NCBI RefSeq assembly: GCF_014651495.1
Contig: NZ_BMWZ01000003.1
Location: 434,001 to 498,000 of the forward strand
Length of the DNA stretch: 64,000 nucleotides
Origin: Algibacter mikhailovii
GTDB taxonomy: Bacteria; Bacteroidota; Bacteroidia; Flavobacteriales; Flavobacteriaceae
Reading direction: 5' to 3'
The position numbers and the translations under genes were made by a program. The notes beneath the pieces are model-generated. The model did no database searches, was not told the origin of the DNA, and saw only the letters and a program-made list of their open reading frames with translations. Positions 25,908 through 34,688 of the stretch are shown here, one piece after another; position 1 is the stretch's first letter, and each line of letters starts with the position of its first letter.

Positions 25908-26702
25908 AAGCCACACTACAGGTAATCCTTCAACCCAAAACGAACTATAATACTTGCTTTGGTCGGTTTTAGAAAAAAACACTAGCATACCCGTAATTCC
26001 TGTTATCGTAATTAATCTAACCATATTTACAACGCCCCAATTGTCTTTTAGCACTTCTAATATCAAAAGGACCATTAGTAAAATTATCCCTAAAATTTTA
26101 GTGCCCTTAACACCTAATTTTTGAGGAACTGTTTTCAGTGCTAGGTTATCAAATTTGAGGTCCCTTATTTCAAAAGGAATCATGAGTACTAAAACATATA
26201 TAAAACGCTGAATCGTTATTAAAACCACGTTCTTATTAATAGAATATTCCTCATTAATTACGGGAATCAATACCGTAGCACTCGTCCAAACAAGAGCTAT
26301 CACAAATACTTTAAGCCCTTCAATACTTCTTAAGGTATGTGCTCTCTTCTTAAAAAATGGGATGGCATAGAAAAAAGTAAGCACAGCACATATCCCTATA
26401 ATTAATAGTGTCCTTCCCTGCAGTTGATACCCATAAAAGCACATCAATAAAAAACAAATAAAAGAAAGAACCTGAATCAACTTAAGCCAATTGGCCAATT
26501 TTCTATGATGAAATTTAACCAATCCAAAATATTTCACAAAATTATATCCCGTTATTGACGCGTAAAATACAAAGTATAAAACGGCCTCGTCATAATGTAA
26601 CCCCAATTCTAATAATGTAATCCATGTTAGGGCGTAAACTGCTAGAGCTACATGTATACTGCTGTTGATATAGAAATTTAAAAGCTGTTTTAGCATCTTC
26701 AT
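25884..26702 (-). CDS. UbiA-like prenyltransferase family membrane protein, divergent
   Basis: A 272-residue integral membrane protein with about eight hydrophobic segments and the plan of UbiA-type prenyltransferases. The second aspartate motif survives as 'EIRDLKFDNLALKTVPQKLG'. The first motif (normally NDxxDxxxD) is replaced by 'GYNFVKYFG', so the diphosphate-binding magnesium site is incomplete. It may be a diverged enzyme with altered substrate or a non-catalytic relative. No quinone or haem biosynthesis genes are adjacent. Its 3' end overlaps the anti-sigma gene tail to tail. Confidence 0.6.
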   Translation of the reverse strand: MKMLKQLLNFYINSSIHVALAVYALTWITLLELGLHYDEAVLYFVFYASITGYNFVKYFGLVKFHHRKLANWLKLIQVLSFICFLLMCFYGYQLQGRTLLIIGICAVLTFFYAIPFFKKRAHTLRSIEGLKVFVIALVWTSATVLIPVINEEYSINKNVVLITIQRFIYVLVLMIPFEIRDLKFDNLALKTVPQKLGVKGTKILGIILLMVLLILEVLKDNWGVVNMVRLITITGITGMLVFFSKTDQSKYYSSFWVEGLPVVWLLLWLIFS

Positions 26703-26866
26703 TCAGCAAAAATAAACATACCATTCCTTCTAGGGATTTCATTCTAGCTTAATTCAACTTTTATTTTATTATGATAATCTCAATACTAGAACAACATTAT
26801 GTTAATAAAGACTTAAAATGGATAAAAACTTTCACTATAATGTAATAAAACGCCATGAATATTACT

Positions 26867-26874
26867 TAATTTTG
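26867..26874 (+). promoter_or_regulatory. Promoter -7 element for gcvP
   Basis: TAATTTTG matches TAnnTTTG exactly, 27 nt upstream of the gcvP ATG. A clear -33 TTG is not seen. I found no glycine-riboswitch-like structure in the short leader. Confidence 0.42.
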
Positions 26875-26901
26875 CGAATTACTTAATAAAAAAAAAGATT
26901 G

Positions 26902-29751
26902 ATGAATACAAATGCTTTTGCACTACGTCATATTGGTCCAAGGGAGGAAGATCAAAACCTTATGTTAAAGGCCTTAGGGCTAGAATCATTAGAACAATTA
27001 ATATATGAAACTATCCCTGATGATATTAAATTAAAAGCCCCGCTTAATTTAGATGATCCTATGACAGAGCATGAGTATTTATTACATATTCATGATCTTT
27101 CTAAGCTCAACAAAGCACGGAAAACATATATTGGCTTAGGTTATCACCCTACCGTAATGCCTGCTGTAATACAACGAAACATATTAGAAAATCCCGGATG
27201 GTATACGGCCTATACGCCTTACCAAGCTGAAATAGCACAAGGTAGACTAGAAGCCTTGCTTAATTTTCAAACTATGGTTATTGATTTAACAGGTATGGAA
27301 ATTGCCAATGCCTCCTTACTTGATGAAAGTACTGCTGCGGCTGAAGCCATGAGTCTACTTTTTGCGGTACGTGAACGTGATCAAAAGAAGGCCGGAATTA
27401 ATAAATTTTTCGTTTCAAAAAACATCTTACCACAGACACTTTCATTACTTCATACTAGAGCAACTCCAATTGGTATAGAGCTCGTTATAGGCAATGAAGA
27501 CACCTTTGATTTTTCATCTGATTTCTTTGGTGCCATTTTACAATATCCAGGTAAAAACGGTAAGATTACAGATATAAAATCATTTATCGGTCAAGCAAAT
27601 AATGTTGGCATTAAGGTGGCCGTTGCAGCCGATATTTTAAGCTTAGTAAAACTAGAAGCTCCCGGGAAATTTGGTGCTGATGTAGTACTAGGTACAACCC
27701 AGCGTTTTGGTATACCTATGGGATACGGTGGTCCTCATGCTGCATATTTTGCAACAAAAGAGGCTTATAAGCGTGAATTACCAGGACGTATTATTGGCGT
27801 CTCTAAAGACACGAATGGTAACCGAGCACTTAGAATGGCATTACAAACCCGAGAGCAACATATTAAACGGGCTAAAGCCACTTCAAATATTTGTACAGCA
27901 CAAGTTCTTTTGGCGGTTATGGCAGGTATGTACGCTGTTTATCATGGTCCTGAAGGCTTAAAGTTTATCGCAAATAAAGTACACAATAAAGCGGCTACAC
28001 TGGCTAATGCATTAGAAGCATTGGGTTATAAGCTAATGAATGACGCATACTTTGATACACTTAGAATAAAAACCAAAGCAAAAAACATAAAAAGAGTTGC
28101 GTCAGAGAAAAAAGTAAACCTTTATTACCCAAGCAAGAATACTGTAACAGTTTCCATCAATGAAACAACATCTATTAGGGATATTAATTATTTAATAGCT
28201 GTTTTTGCAGAAGCCGCAAACAAAGAGACTATAGTCATTTCATCGATTGACAAACACAATAATATTCCTGAACAGCTTAGAAGAACTTCTGATTTCTTAA
28301 AAGAACCGGTGTTTAATAAACATCATTCAGAAACAGAATTAATGCGCTACATTAAATTTTTAGAACGTAAAGATTTAGCTCTAAACCATTCTATGATTTC
28401 TTTAGGTTCTTGCACAATGAAATTAAATGCAGCTTCAGAAATGCTTCCTTTAAGTTGGTTTAAGTGGGGAAATATTCACCCGTTCGCCCCTTTAAAACAA
28501 GCTAAAGGCTATTTAACAATTTTAAAAGAGCTAGAAGATCAATTAACAGAAATCACCGGTTTTGCTGCTACGTCCTTACAACCAAATTCTGGTGCACAAG
28601 GGGAATTTGCTGGACTAATGGTTATCAAAGCCTACCATGAATCTCGTGGTGATCATCATAGAAATATTTGCTTAATTCCTTCCTCGGCGCATGGAACAAA
28701 TCCTGCAAGCGCTGTTATGGCAGGCATGAAAGTTGTTGTGACTAAATCCACCGCAGAAGGTAATATTGATGTAGATGATTTAAGAGAAAAAGCCTTATTA
28801 CATGCTGATAATTTATCAGCATTAATGGTTACCTATCCCTCTACACATGGTGTTTATGAATCTGCCATAAAAGAAATAACTAAAATCATACATGATAATG
28901 GTGGACAAGTGTATATGGATGGTGCAAATATGAACGCTCAAGTTGGGTTAACAAATCCTGGCAATATTGGAGCAGACGTATGTCACTTAAATTTACACAA
29001 AACTTTTGCCATCCCTCATGGCGGCGGTGGTCCTGGAGTAGGCCCTATTTGCGTGGCGAAACAACTTGTGCCATTCTTACCAGGAAACCCTATTATTAAG
29101 ACAGGCGGAGAAAAAGCCATAACGGCTATCTCGGCGGCACCTTTTGGTTCTGCTTTAGCTTGCCTTATTTCTTATGGCTATATTAAAATGCTTGGTTCGG
29201 AAGGACTTACTGAATCCACAAAAATTGCCATTTTAAACGCCAATTATATTAAGCACCGTCTAGAAGGTAGTTATGATACTTTGTATTCTGGAGAGCGTGG
29301 CCGAGCTGCTCATGAAATGATTGTAGATTGCAGACCATTTAAAGCCAATGGCATTGAAGTTACTGATATTGCCAAACGATTAATGGATTATGGATTTCAT
29401 GCGCCTACAGTATCATTCCCAGTTCCTGGAACATTAATGATAGAACCAACGGAAAGCGAAAGTAAAGCGGAAATTGACAGGTTCTGTGATGCCATGATTT
29501 CAATAAAAAAAGAAATAGATGCGGTTTCAAAAGAAGACACTAATAATGTTCTTAAAAATGCTCCGCACACTTTAGAAATGATTACTGCTGATGAGTGGCT
29601 CTTACCATATTCGCGTAAAACAGCTGCTTTTCCTTTAAATTATTTAAGAGACAATAAATTTTGGCCTAGTGTGAGACGCGTGGATGATGCCTATGGCGAT
29701 CGAAATCTAATTTGCTCCTGTACTCCTATTGAGGCTTACGCTGAAGCATAA
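26902..29751 (+). CDS. gcvP: Glycine dehydrogenase (decarboxylating), P-protein
   Basis: Full-length P-protein of the glycine cleavage system (949 residues), with both halves of the alpha2-type enzyme fused in one chain. The pyridoxal-phosphate lysine is K700 in '[18 protein letters not shown]'. Other conserved segments are '[20 protein letters not shown]' and '[11 protein letters not shown]'. It decarboxylates glycine and transfers the aminomethyl group to the lipoyl H-protein. The partners gcvT and gcvH are not in this window, as often in this phylum. I start at the ATG at 26902; the TTG directly before it would add one residue. Confidence 0.98.
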   Translation: MNTNAFALRHIGPREEDQNLMLKALGLESLEQLIYETIPDDIKLKAPLNLDDPMTEHEYLLHIHDLSKLNKARKTYIGLGYHPTVMPAVIQRNILENPGWYTAYTPYQAEIAQGRLEALLNFQTMVIDLTGMEIANASLLDESTAAAEAMSLLFAVRERDQKKAGINKFFVSKNILPQTLSLLHTRATPIGIELVIGNEDTFDFSSDFFGAILQYPGKNGKITDIKSFIGQANNVGIKVAVAADILSLVKLEAPGKFGADVVLGTTQRFGIPMGYGGPHAAYFATKEAYKRELPGRIIGVSKDTNGNRALRMALQTREQHIKRAKATSNICTAQVLLAVMAGMYAVYHGPEGLKFIANKVHNKAATLANALEALGYKLMNDAYFDTLRIKTKAKNIKRVASEKKVNLYYPSKNTVTVSINETTSIRDINYLIAVFAEAANKETIVISSIDKHNNIPEQLRRTSDFLKEPVFNKHHSETELMRYIKFLERKDLALNHSMISLGSCTMKLNAASEMLPLSWFKWGNIHPFAPLKQAKGYLTILKELEDQLTEITGFAATSLQPNSGAQGEFAGLMVIKAYHESRGDHHRNICLIPSSAHGTNPASAVMAGMKVVVTKSTAEGNIDVDDLREKALLHADNLSALMVTYPSTHGVYESAIKEITKIIHDNGGQVYMDGANMNAQVGLTNPGNIGADVCHLNLHKTFAIPHGGGGPGVGPICVAKQLVPFLPGNPIIKTGGEKAITAISAAPFGSALACLISYGYIKMLGSEGLTESTKIAILNANYIKHRLEGSYDTLYSGERGRAAHEMIVDCRPFKANGIEVTDIAKRLMDYGFHAPTVSFPVPGTLMIEPTESESKAEIDRFCDAMISIKKEIDAVSKEDTNNVLKNAPHTLEMITADEWLLPYSRKTAAFPLNYLRDNKFWPSVRRVDDAYGDRNLICSCTPIEAYAEA

Positions 29752-29792
29752 AATAGCAGTTGAACATCGTAAAATGCAACTAAATAGATTTT

Positions 29793-29809
29793 CGCTTTAA
29801 ATTAAAGCG
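29793..29809. repeat. 17-nt palindrome between gcvP and the ketosynthase gene
   Basis: CGCTTTAA-A-TTAAAGCG is a perfect inverted repeat 42 nt after the gcvP stop, followed by TTTATATT. It may be a short terminator for gcvP or an operator for the ketosynthase cassette; the short stem makes either weak. Confidence 0.35.
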
Positions 29810-29855
29810 TTTATATTGCTTGTCACCTAACTTTTAAAGGCGATTTATCTAATTT

Positions 29856-30914
29856 ATGAATATAAAAATAACCGGAACAGGAAGTTATATTCCTTCTAAA
29901 ATTGAAAAAAATGAAGATTTTCACAATCATGAATTTTTAAATAGTGATGGTTCCTCAATAAAAGCACCTACTGAAGTTATTGTTAAAAAATTTAAAGCAA
30001 TCACAGGGATTGCCGAAAGACGATACGCAAAAAATCATTTAACAACTTCTGACATCGCTTCATTTGCGGCTGAAAAAGCCATAGAAAAAGCCAATATCAA
30101 TCGTGAAGAATTAGATTATATTATTGTTGCTCATAATTACGGAGATGTTAGACATGACAGCAGTCAAAGTGATACAGTACCTAGTATTGCATCTAGAGTT
30201 AAACACCTCTTGCAAATTAAAAACCCAAAATGCGTTGGCTATGATGTGCTTTTTGGTTGCCCAGGCTGGATAGAAGGTGTTATTCAGGCTAATGCTTTTA
30301 TAAAAGCGGGTATTGCTAAAAAATGTTTAGTCATTGGGGCCGAAACGCTATCCCGTATCATTGACCCTCACGATAGGGATTCTATGATATATAGCGATGG
30401 AGCTGGCGCAGTAGTTCTTGAAACTACAGATGATGAAGGTGGTATAATAACCCATGATTCAGCTACTTTTGCCCTTGATGAGGCACACTTCATTTACTTT
30501 GGTGAAACAAACAACCCAGAGATTAAAGAAGATAGAAGATACATTAAAATGTATGGCCGAAAAATTTATGAGTTTGCACTTACTAATGTGCCTATGGCTA
30601 TGAAGTCTTGTTTAGATGCCAGTGGATATCAAATTAGCGACGTCAAGAAAATTCTAATTCATCAGGCGAATGAGAAAATGGATGAAGCTATTGTCAAGCG
30701 ATTTTATGAACTTTTCGACCAAGAACCGCCAGAAGGCATCATGCCCATGTCAATTGGAAAACTTGGGAATTCTAGCGTTGCTACGGTACCCACTTTATAT
30801 GATATAATTTTAAATGGCGGCATGGAAAATCAGGAAATAAACAAAGGCGATATTATTATTTTTGCAAGTGTAGGCGCTGGTATGAATATTAATGCCTTTA
30901 TTTATAAGCAGTAG
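29856..30914 (+). CDS. 3-oxoacyl-ACP synthase III (FabH-like ketosynthase)
   Basis: Thiolase-fold ketosynthase of 352 residues with an intact FabH triad: C135 in 'LFGCPGWIEG', H269 in 'ILIHQANEKM' and N305 in 'LGNSSVATVPT'. FabH enzymes condense an acyl-CoA with malonyl-ACP. This one is a little longer than housekeeping FabH (about 320-335) and is not in a fab operon, so it is more likely a specialised paralogue. It is followed after two bases by a methyltransferase-like gene and then a glycosyltransferase, which suggests modification or glycosylation of an acyl product. The product is unknown. Confidence 0.85.
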   Translation: MNIKITGTGSYIPSKIEKNEDFHNHEFLNSDGSSIKAPTEVIVKKFKAITGIAERRYAKNHLTTSDIASFAAEKAIEKANINREELDYIIVAHNYGDVRHDSSQSDTVPSIASRVKHLLQIKNPKCVGYDVLFGCPGWIEGVIQANAFIKAGIAKKCLVIGAETLSRIIDPHDRDSMIYSDGAGAVVLETTDDEGGIITHDSATFALDEAHFIYFGETNNPEIKEDRRYIKMYGRKIYEFALTNVPMAMKSCLDASGYQISDVKKILIHQANEKMDEAIVKRFYELFDQEPPEGIMPMSIGKLGNSSVATVPTLYDIILNGGMENQEINKGDIIIFASVGAGMNINAFIYKQ

Positions 30915-30916
30915 CC

Positions 30917-31444
30917 ATGTACGAGCATACATTCCCTAACAAACGATTCAAGCACACCCTTGAATTCTTAAAAAAACATGTGTCTACTTCAGAAACAATA
31001 TTGGATTTAGGGGTTGTAAATCCTTTTACTAAAATCATGCAAGAACATGGTTTTACTGTCGAAAACACCCAAGGGGAAGATCTAGACCTTTTCACTACAA
31101 CTATTGACAATTCAATTTCAGATGCAGTGACTGCATTTGAAATTTTCGAACATTTATTATCACCTTTCACCGTATTAAAAGCTATCAAATCTGACAAATT
31201 AGTAGCTAGTGTCCCTTTAAAACTTTGGTTTTCGTCTGCATATCGTAGTAAGACCGATATGCTAGACAGACATTACCATGAATTTGAAGACTGGCAATTT
31301 GATTGGCTTTTAGAAAAAGCTGGATGGCGTATTATTGATAGACAAAAATGGACCAACCCTACCAAAAAAATTGGATTACGCCCAATTCTACGCTGGTTTA
31401 CGCCAAGGTACTATATCGTATATGCCGAAAGAATTGTTAAATAG
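30917..31444 (+). CDS. Class I methyltransferase-like protein with degenerate SAM motif
   Basis: A 175-residue protein with a methyltransferase-type fold pattern. 'TILDLG' begins motif I, but the following glycine-rich loop is replaced by 'VVNPFTK'. 'EIFEHLLSPFTVLKAI' resembles the motif IV/post-IV region of type 11 enzymes, and the acidic residue for SAM ribose appears in 'GEDLDL'. A histidine-rich segment 'DRHYHEFEDWQFDWLLEKAG' resembles the C-terminal half of this group. SAM use is plausible but uncertain. Two bases separate it from the ketosynthase and 48 from the glycosyltransferase, in one apparent operon. Confidence 0.7.
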   Translation: MYEHTFPNKRFKHTLEFLKKHVSTSETILDLGVVNPFTKIMQEHGFTVENTQGEDLDLFTTTIDNSISDAVTAFEIFEHLLSPFTVLKAIKSDKLVASVPLKLWFSSAYRSKTDMLDRHYHEFEDWQFDWLLEKAGWRIIDRQKWTNPTKKIGLRPILRWFTPRYYIVYAERIVK

Positions 31445-31492
31445 GATGAATTATCATCTATGATATCGGAATTTAAACATTGAATTTACAAA

Positions 31493-32341
31493 ATGAATTT
31501 CTACATCATTATTCCTGCTCATAACGAGGAAACTTCTATAGGCTTAACTCTAGATTCTTTGTGCAAACAAACCTTACTACCTCGAAAAGTTGTAGTTGTT
31601 AATGATAATTCAACCGATAATACGGCAGCCATTATTAAAAGTTACTCTGAAAAACATTCTTTTATTACTTTAGTAAATTCAAAATCTTCGAACGAACATT
31701 TACCTGGGACCAAAATAATAAATGCCTTTTATAAAGGATACCAAACATTAGATGAACAATATGATATCATCTGTAAGTTTGACGCCGATTTGATTTTTCC
31801 TGTAAACTATTTAGAACAACTAGCCTCACATTTTAATCATAACCCTAAGTTAGGGATGGCGTCTGGTTTTTGTTATATAGAAAAAAAAGGCGATTGGATA
31901 TTGGAAAACCTGACGAGAAAAGACCATATTCGAGGTGCTTTAAAAGCTTACAGAAAATCTTGTTTTCTTGAAATTGGCAAACTAAAACCCTCAATGGGTT
32001 GGGATACCATTGACGAACTTTTGGCTAAATATTATGATTGGGAAATCTTGACTGATGAAACATTATATGTTAAACATTTAAAACCTACAGGAGTTAGCTA
32101 TAATAAAGCCTCAAAGTATTTACAAGGAGAAGCTATGTACAAAATGCGTTATGGCTTTATAATTACATTAATTTCAGCTTTAAAACTGGCCTATAAAAAA
32201 AGGAATTTCTCTTTGTTTTTAGATTATATGTCAGGGTTCTTCAAAGCTCAAAAATCTAAAACACCCTATTTAGTTTCAGATCAAGAAGGTGAATTTATAA
32301 GAAACTTAAGATGGAAAGGGATGCTTAGAAAGTTAAAATAA
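31493..32341 (+). CDS. Glycosyltransferase family 2 protein
   Basis: GT-A fold glycosyltransferase of 282 residues. It opens with 'YIIIPAHNEETSIGLTL' and 'VVVVNDNSTDNTAAI', and has the metal-binding DxD motif in 'CKFDADLIFP' near residue 95. There is no clear membrane anchor. It uses a nucleotide sugar to glycosylate an unknown acceptor. As third gene of the ketosynthase and methyltransferase set it probably acts on the same lipid-like product. It converges with the nuclease gene. Confidence 0.87.
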   Translation: MNFYIIIPAHNEETSIGLTLDSLCKQTLLPRKVVVVNDNSTDNTAAIIKSYSEKHSFITLVNSKSSNEHLPGTKIINAFYKGYQTLDEQYDIICKFDADLIFPVNYLEQLASHFNHNPKLGMASGFCYIEKKGDWILENLTRKDHIRGALKAYRKSCFLEIGKLKPSMGWDTIDELLAKYYDWEILTDETLYVKHLKPTGVSYNKASKYLQGEAMYKMRYGFIITLISALKLAYKKRNFSLFLDYMSGFFKAQKSKTPYLVSDQEGEFIRNLRWKGMLRKLK

Positions 32342-32364
32342 AGCAACTACTAAATCTTCATAAA

Positions 32365-33174
32365 TCAATTAAAACTCCAATTTTTATAACTGCTTGACGC
32401 TTCCAGTTTATTTTCAATACCGTCATCAAGCTGACTAAAAAAATCAATACCGGTTAAATCTTCAATAACATCAACAGAGACCACAAATTCGTATAACGGT
32501 TTATTAGATTTTTCATGCGGCAATAAAAAGGCTATTATTTTTGGATCTCCATTATTATAATCCATCAATACCTTATAAAACATATTGGGCACTGCCACCT
32601 GTTCAGCGCCTATTGTTTTCATAGCGTCTTTTAAAACACCTCCTGTGATCACAAAAACACCATCATATTTGCCGGCCCAGTAGCGTACCTTCTGCTCTAG
32701 CTTATTCCAAATACCTGCATTAAATTCATGCTCTTGCGGACTAATATTACTAGTCAAAAATGTTTCATCATGAGCAAATTTACTATACCGTCTATCTCCT
32801 GCCGGACATAAATGTCCCTTATCAAAACCAGATTGTTTATAATTCCTCCAATGTGCTGCGCCCGTTTTAACAGCGTCATCTATTTCAAAATAAGGGCGCT
32901 TAAAATTACTGGAGGATAAATGGGCTTTTTTTAGTTCATAGGCAACCCATTCCGCTTGCTCATGTGGCTCACTATAAGACAGTGAATAGCCCTCATGATG
33001 GACAATCTGTCCATGGGTGCTTGTCGGCAAAAAGTATTCATTGGTATTCGTTTTTATCGTATTTCCGATTTCAACAATTTCTGCCTTTTCTTTTTCATCC
33101 AAAAAATGATTGTACGCAAAAACACCCAAAAGAATTAGAGCAGCAATAACTGAATATAGATTTTTTTTATTCAA
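32365..33174 (-). CDS. DNA/RNA non-specific endonuclease (NUC1 family)
   Basis: A 269-residue nuclease of the beta-beta-alpha-metal NUC1 family. An N-terminal hydrophobic segment (about 8-23) acts as signal anchor, placing the enzyme in the periplasm. The catalytic motif is 'DKGHLCPAGDRR' with H121 as general base, and the downstream metal-binding asparagine region 'SNISPQEHEFNAGIWNKLE' is present. It cleaves DNA and RNA without sequence preference. The next two minus-strand genes upstream encode a nucleotide-transporter-like protein and a phosphatase, so a role in using external nucleic acid is plausible. Confidence 0.92.
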   Translation of the reverse strand: MNKKNLYSVIAALILLGVFAYNHFLDEKEKAEIVEIGNTIKTNTNEYFLPTSTHGQIVHHEGYSLSYSEPHEQAEWVAYELKKAHLSSSNFKRPYFEIDDAVKTGAAHWRNYKQSGFDKGHLCPAGDRRYSKFAHDETFLTSNISPQEHEFNAGIWNKLEQKVRYWAGKYDGVFVITGGVLKDAMKTIGAEQVAVPNMFYKVLMDYNNGDPKIIAFLLPHEKSNKPLYEFVVSVDVIEDLTGIDFFSQLDDGIENKLEASSSYKNWSFN

Positions 33175-33219
33175 AGTTTCTTAAACAATAAGGATTCCTG
33201 AAAAATTAAATGCTCCTAG

Positions 33220-34497
33220 CTAAATATTATTTTCTTTATCAAATTTCCTACCAAGTCTTAGCCCTACTACCCCCCAAATCACAGCAATAACACTGCAGAT
33301 AACTAATATAGGTGTTAGAGACAAATTAAAGTATCCCTCGCCTAAAAGAGCTATGACCCAAATCCAAAAAACATCACCTCCCCTATAAATAGCCACATCA
33401 ATAAAAGGTTTTGTTTTGAAACGCGCTTCATTATCTACTGTTGTAAAAAGAATTTCTCTACTTGGTCGCGTAATGGCATAATTCCCTGATCGCCTGATAA
33501 TTTGAAGTCCCAAAACCATCCAAACCGCAGGATGGACGCCTATCAACAACATGAATATGGCAATAAAAAATGGCACTATAGATAAGGTTGTAGATAAACC
33601 AAATCTAGTTGTTAGTCTGCTGGTGGCAAAAAAACCTAAAATAATGGTCAGTGTATTGGTAATCAACTCTACACTACCTAAAATCTGCCTTCGTTCTCCT
33701 CTAGCATATTCTTTTAAAACATTGGTTTGCGTAAAGTAAAAAAAGGCACTAATAGCCGTAAATAAAAAAATGAAGGTAGCAATACCAATAAGCCTAGGAT
33801 GCCTAATAAATTCCTGAAAACCAGATAAAGGATTAGCACTTAATGATTTTGTATTTATAGTTGTTTGATTGTTGTTCTGATGGTTCGCCATTTTCTTAAA
33901 TAGCCTATTGAGATAAAAAATTATGGGTATGGGAATCAACAATAAGGTACTTGTAAATAACAAAATGGTGCCTTCATTAACATCCTTGTCAATTATAAAA
34001 GTTACAATTACAGGGCCCACAATGGCGCCAATACTAGCTCCTGTGGTTATAAACCCAAAAATTCTTTTGCCTTGTTCTTTATTAAAATTCCCTGTCATAA
34101 ACCCCCAAAACACGGAAATATGGAAAAGACTAAAAATACTAATCCATACATAAAACACCTTTCCAATATGCGGGATTGTAAACACACCCTGATATGCCAA
34201 ATAAAACAATATAAAACTAAAAGAAAAGAAAATAAAAACGCCAGGAACCAAATAGCGTAACTGGATTTGAGACGCTATAAAATTGTAGACTATTACAGCT
34301 ATTGTAGAGAAAATGAAGGTGTATGTCCATTGTGTTGCCAAGGTCACATCTCCCCAATCACTGGGCATGGCATCTCTTACTGGTTTTAGAATCATATAAG
34401 ATGCCATTAATGTGAATATAAAAACAAACGACATCATGGCCGCTTTGAGTTCAGAGGCTCTTATGTTCGTGAGTTTAAGTATTAGATTAGATAGCAT
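33220..34497 (-). CDS. NTP/NDP exchange transporter-like membrane protein
   Basis: A 425-residue membrane protein with about twelve helices that resembles the NTT (Npt1/Npt2, ATP/ADP translocase) group within the MFS. The early segment 'YMILKPVRDAMPSDWG' and 'FWGFMTGNFNKEQGKRIFG' are typical of the Bacteroidota members. Rickettsial and chlamydial NTTs exchange ATP for ADP across the host boundary, whereas the substrate in free-living Bacteroidota is not known. I start at the ATG at 34497; a TTG four codons upstream is the alternative. It sits between a NUC1 nuclease and PafA in the same orientation. Confidence 0.75.
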   Translation of the reverse strand: MLSNLILKLTNIRASELKAAMMSFVFIFTLMASYMILKPVRDAMPSDWGDVTLATQWTYTFIFSTIAVIVYNFIASQIQLRYLVPGVFIFFSFSFILFYLAYQGVFTIPHIGKVFYVWISIFSLFHISVFWGFMTGNFNKEQGKRIFGFITTGASIGAIVGPVIVTFIIDKDVNEGTILLFTSTLLLIPIPIIFYLNRLFKKMANHQNNNQTTINTKSLSANPLSGFQEFIRHPRLIGIATFIFLFTAISAFFYFTQTNVLKEYARGERRQILGSVELITNTLTIILGFFATSRLTTRFGLSTTLSIVPFFIAIFMLLIGVHPAVWMVLGLQIIRRSGNYAITRPSREILFTTVDNEARFKTKPFIDVAIYRGGDVFWIWVIALLGEGYFNLSLTPILVICSVIAVIWGVVGLRLGRKFDKENNI

Positions 34498-34688
34498 GCT
34501 ATTTTTCAAGGATTAAATTATTAAAAATAATTCTGCATATAACAAATGTCCAATTGTAGATGTATCACTAAGATAATTTATCATTTAAACACAATATCCC
34601 ATTTACCTAACCGCTAAATTAAGAAATCTCATTTGCTTAGTACACCACTATAAATATAGCATTAAAATCGACATAAAATGTCTTAAAA

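Noticed and set aside
26703-26901. Glycine riboswitch before gcvP
   Set aside because: The leader is short and AT-rich without the paired GC-rich aptamer core; only a promoter-like site is visible.
43-29000. Search for tRNA, rRNA or tmRNA signals in the left half
   Set aside because: No cloverleaf or conserved RNA core was seen by eye in the gaps; only the tRNA-Val at 62382 is convincing.
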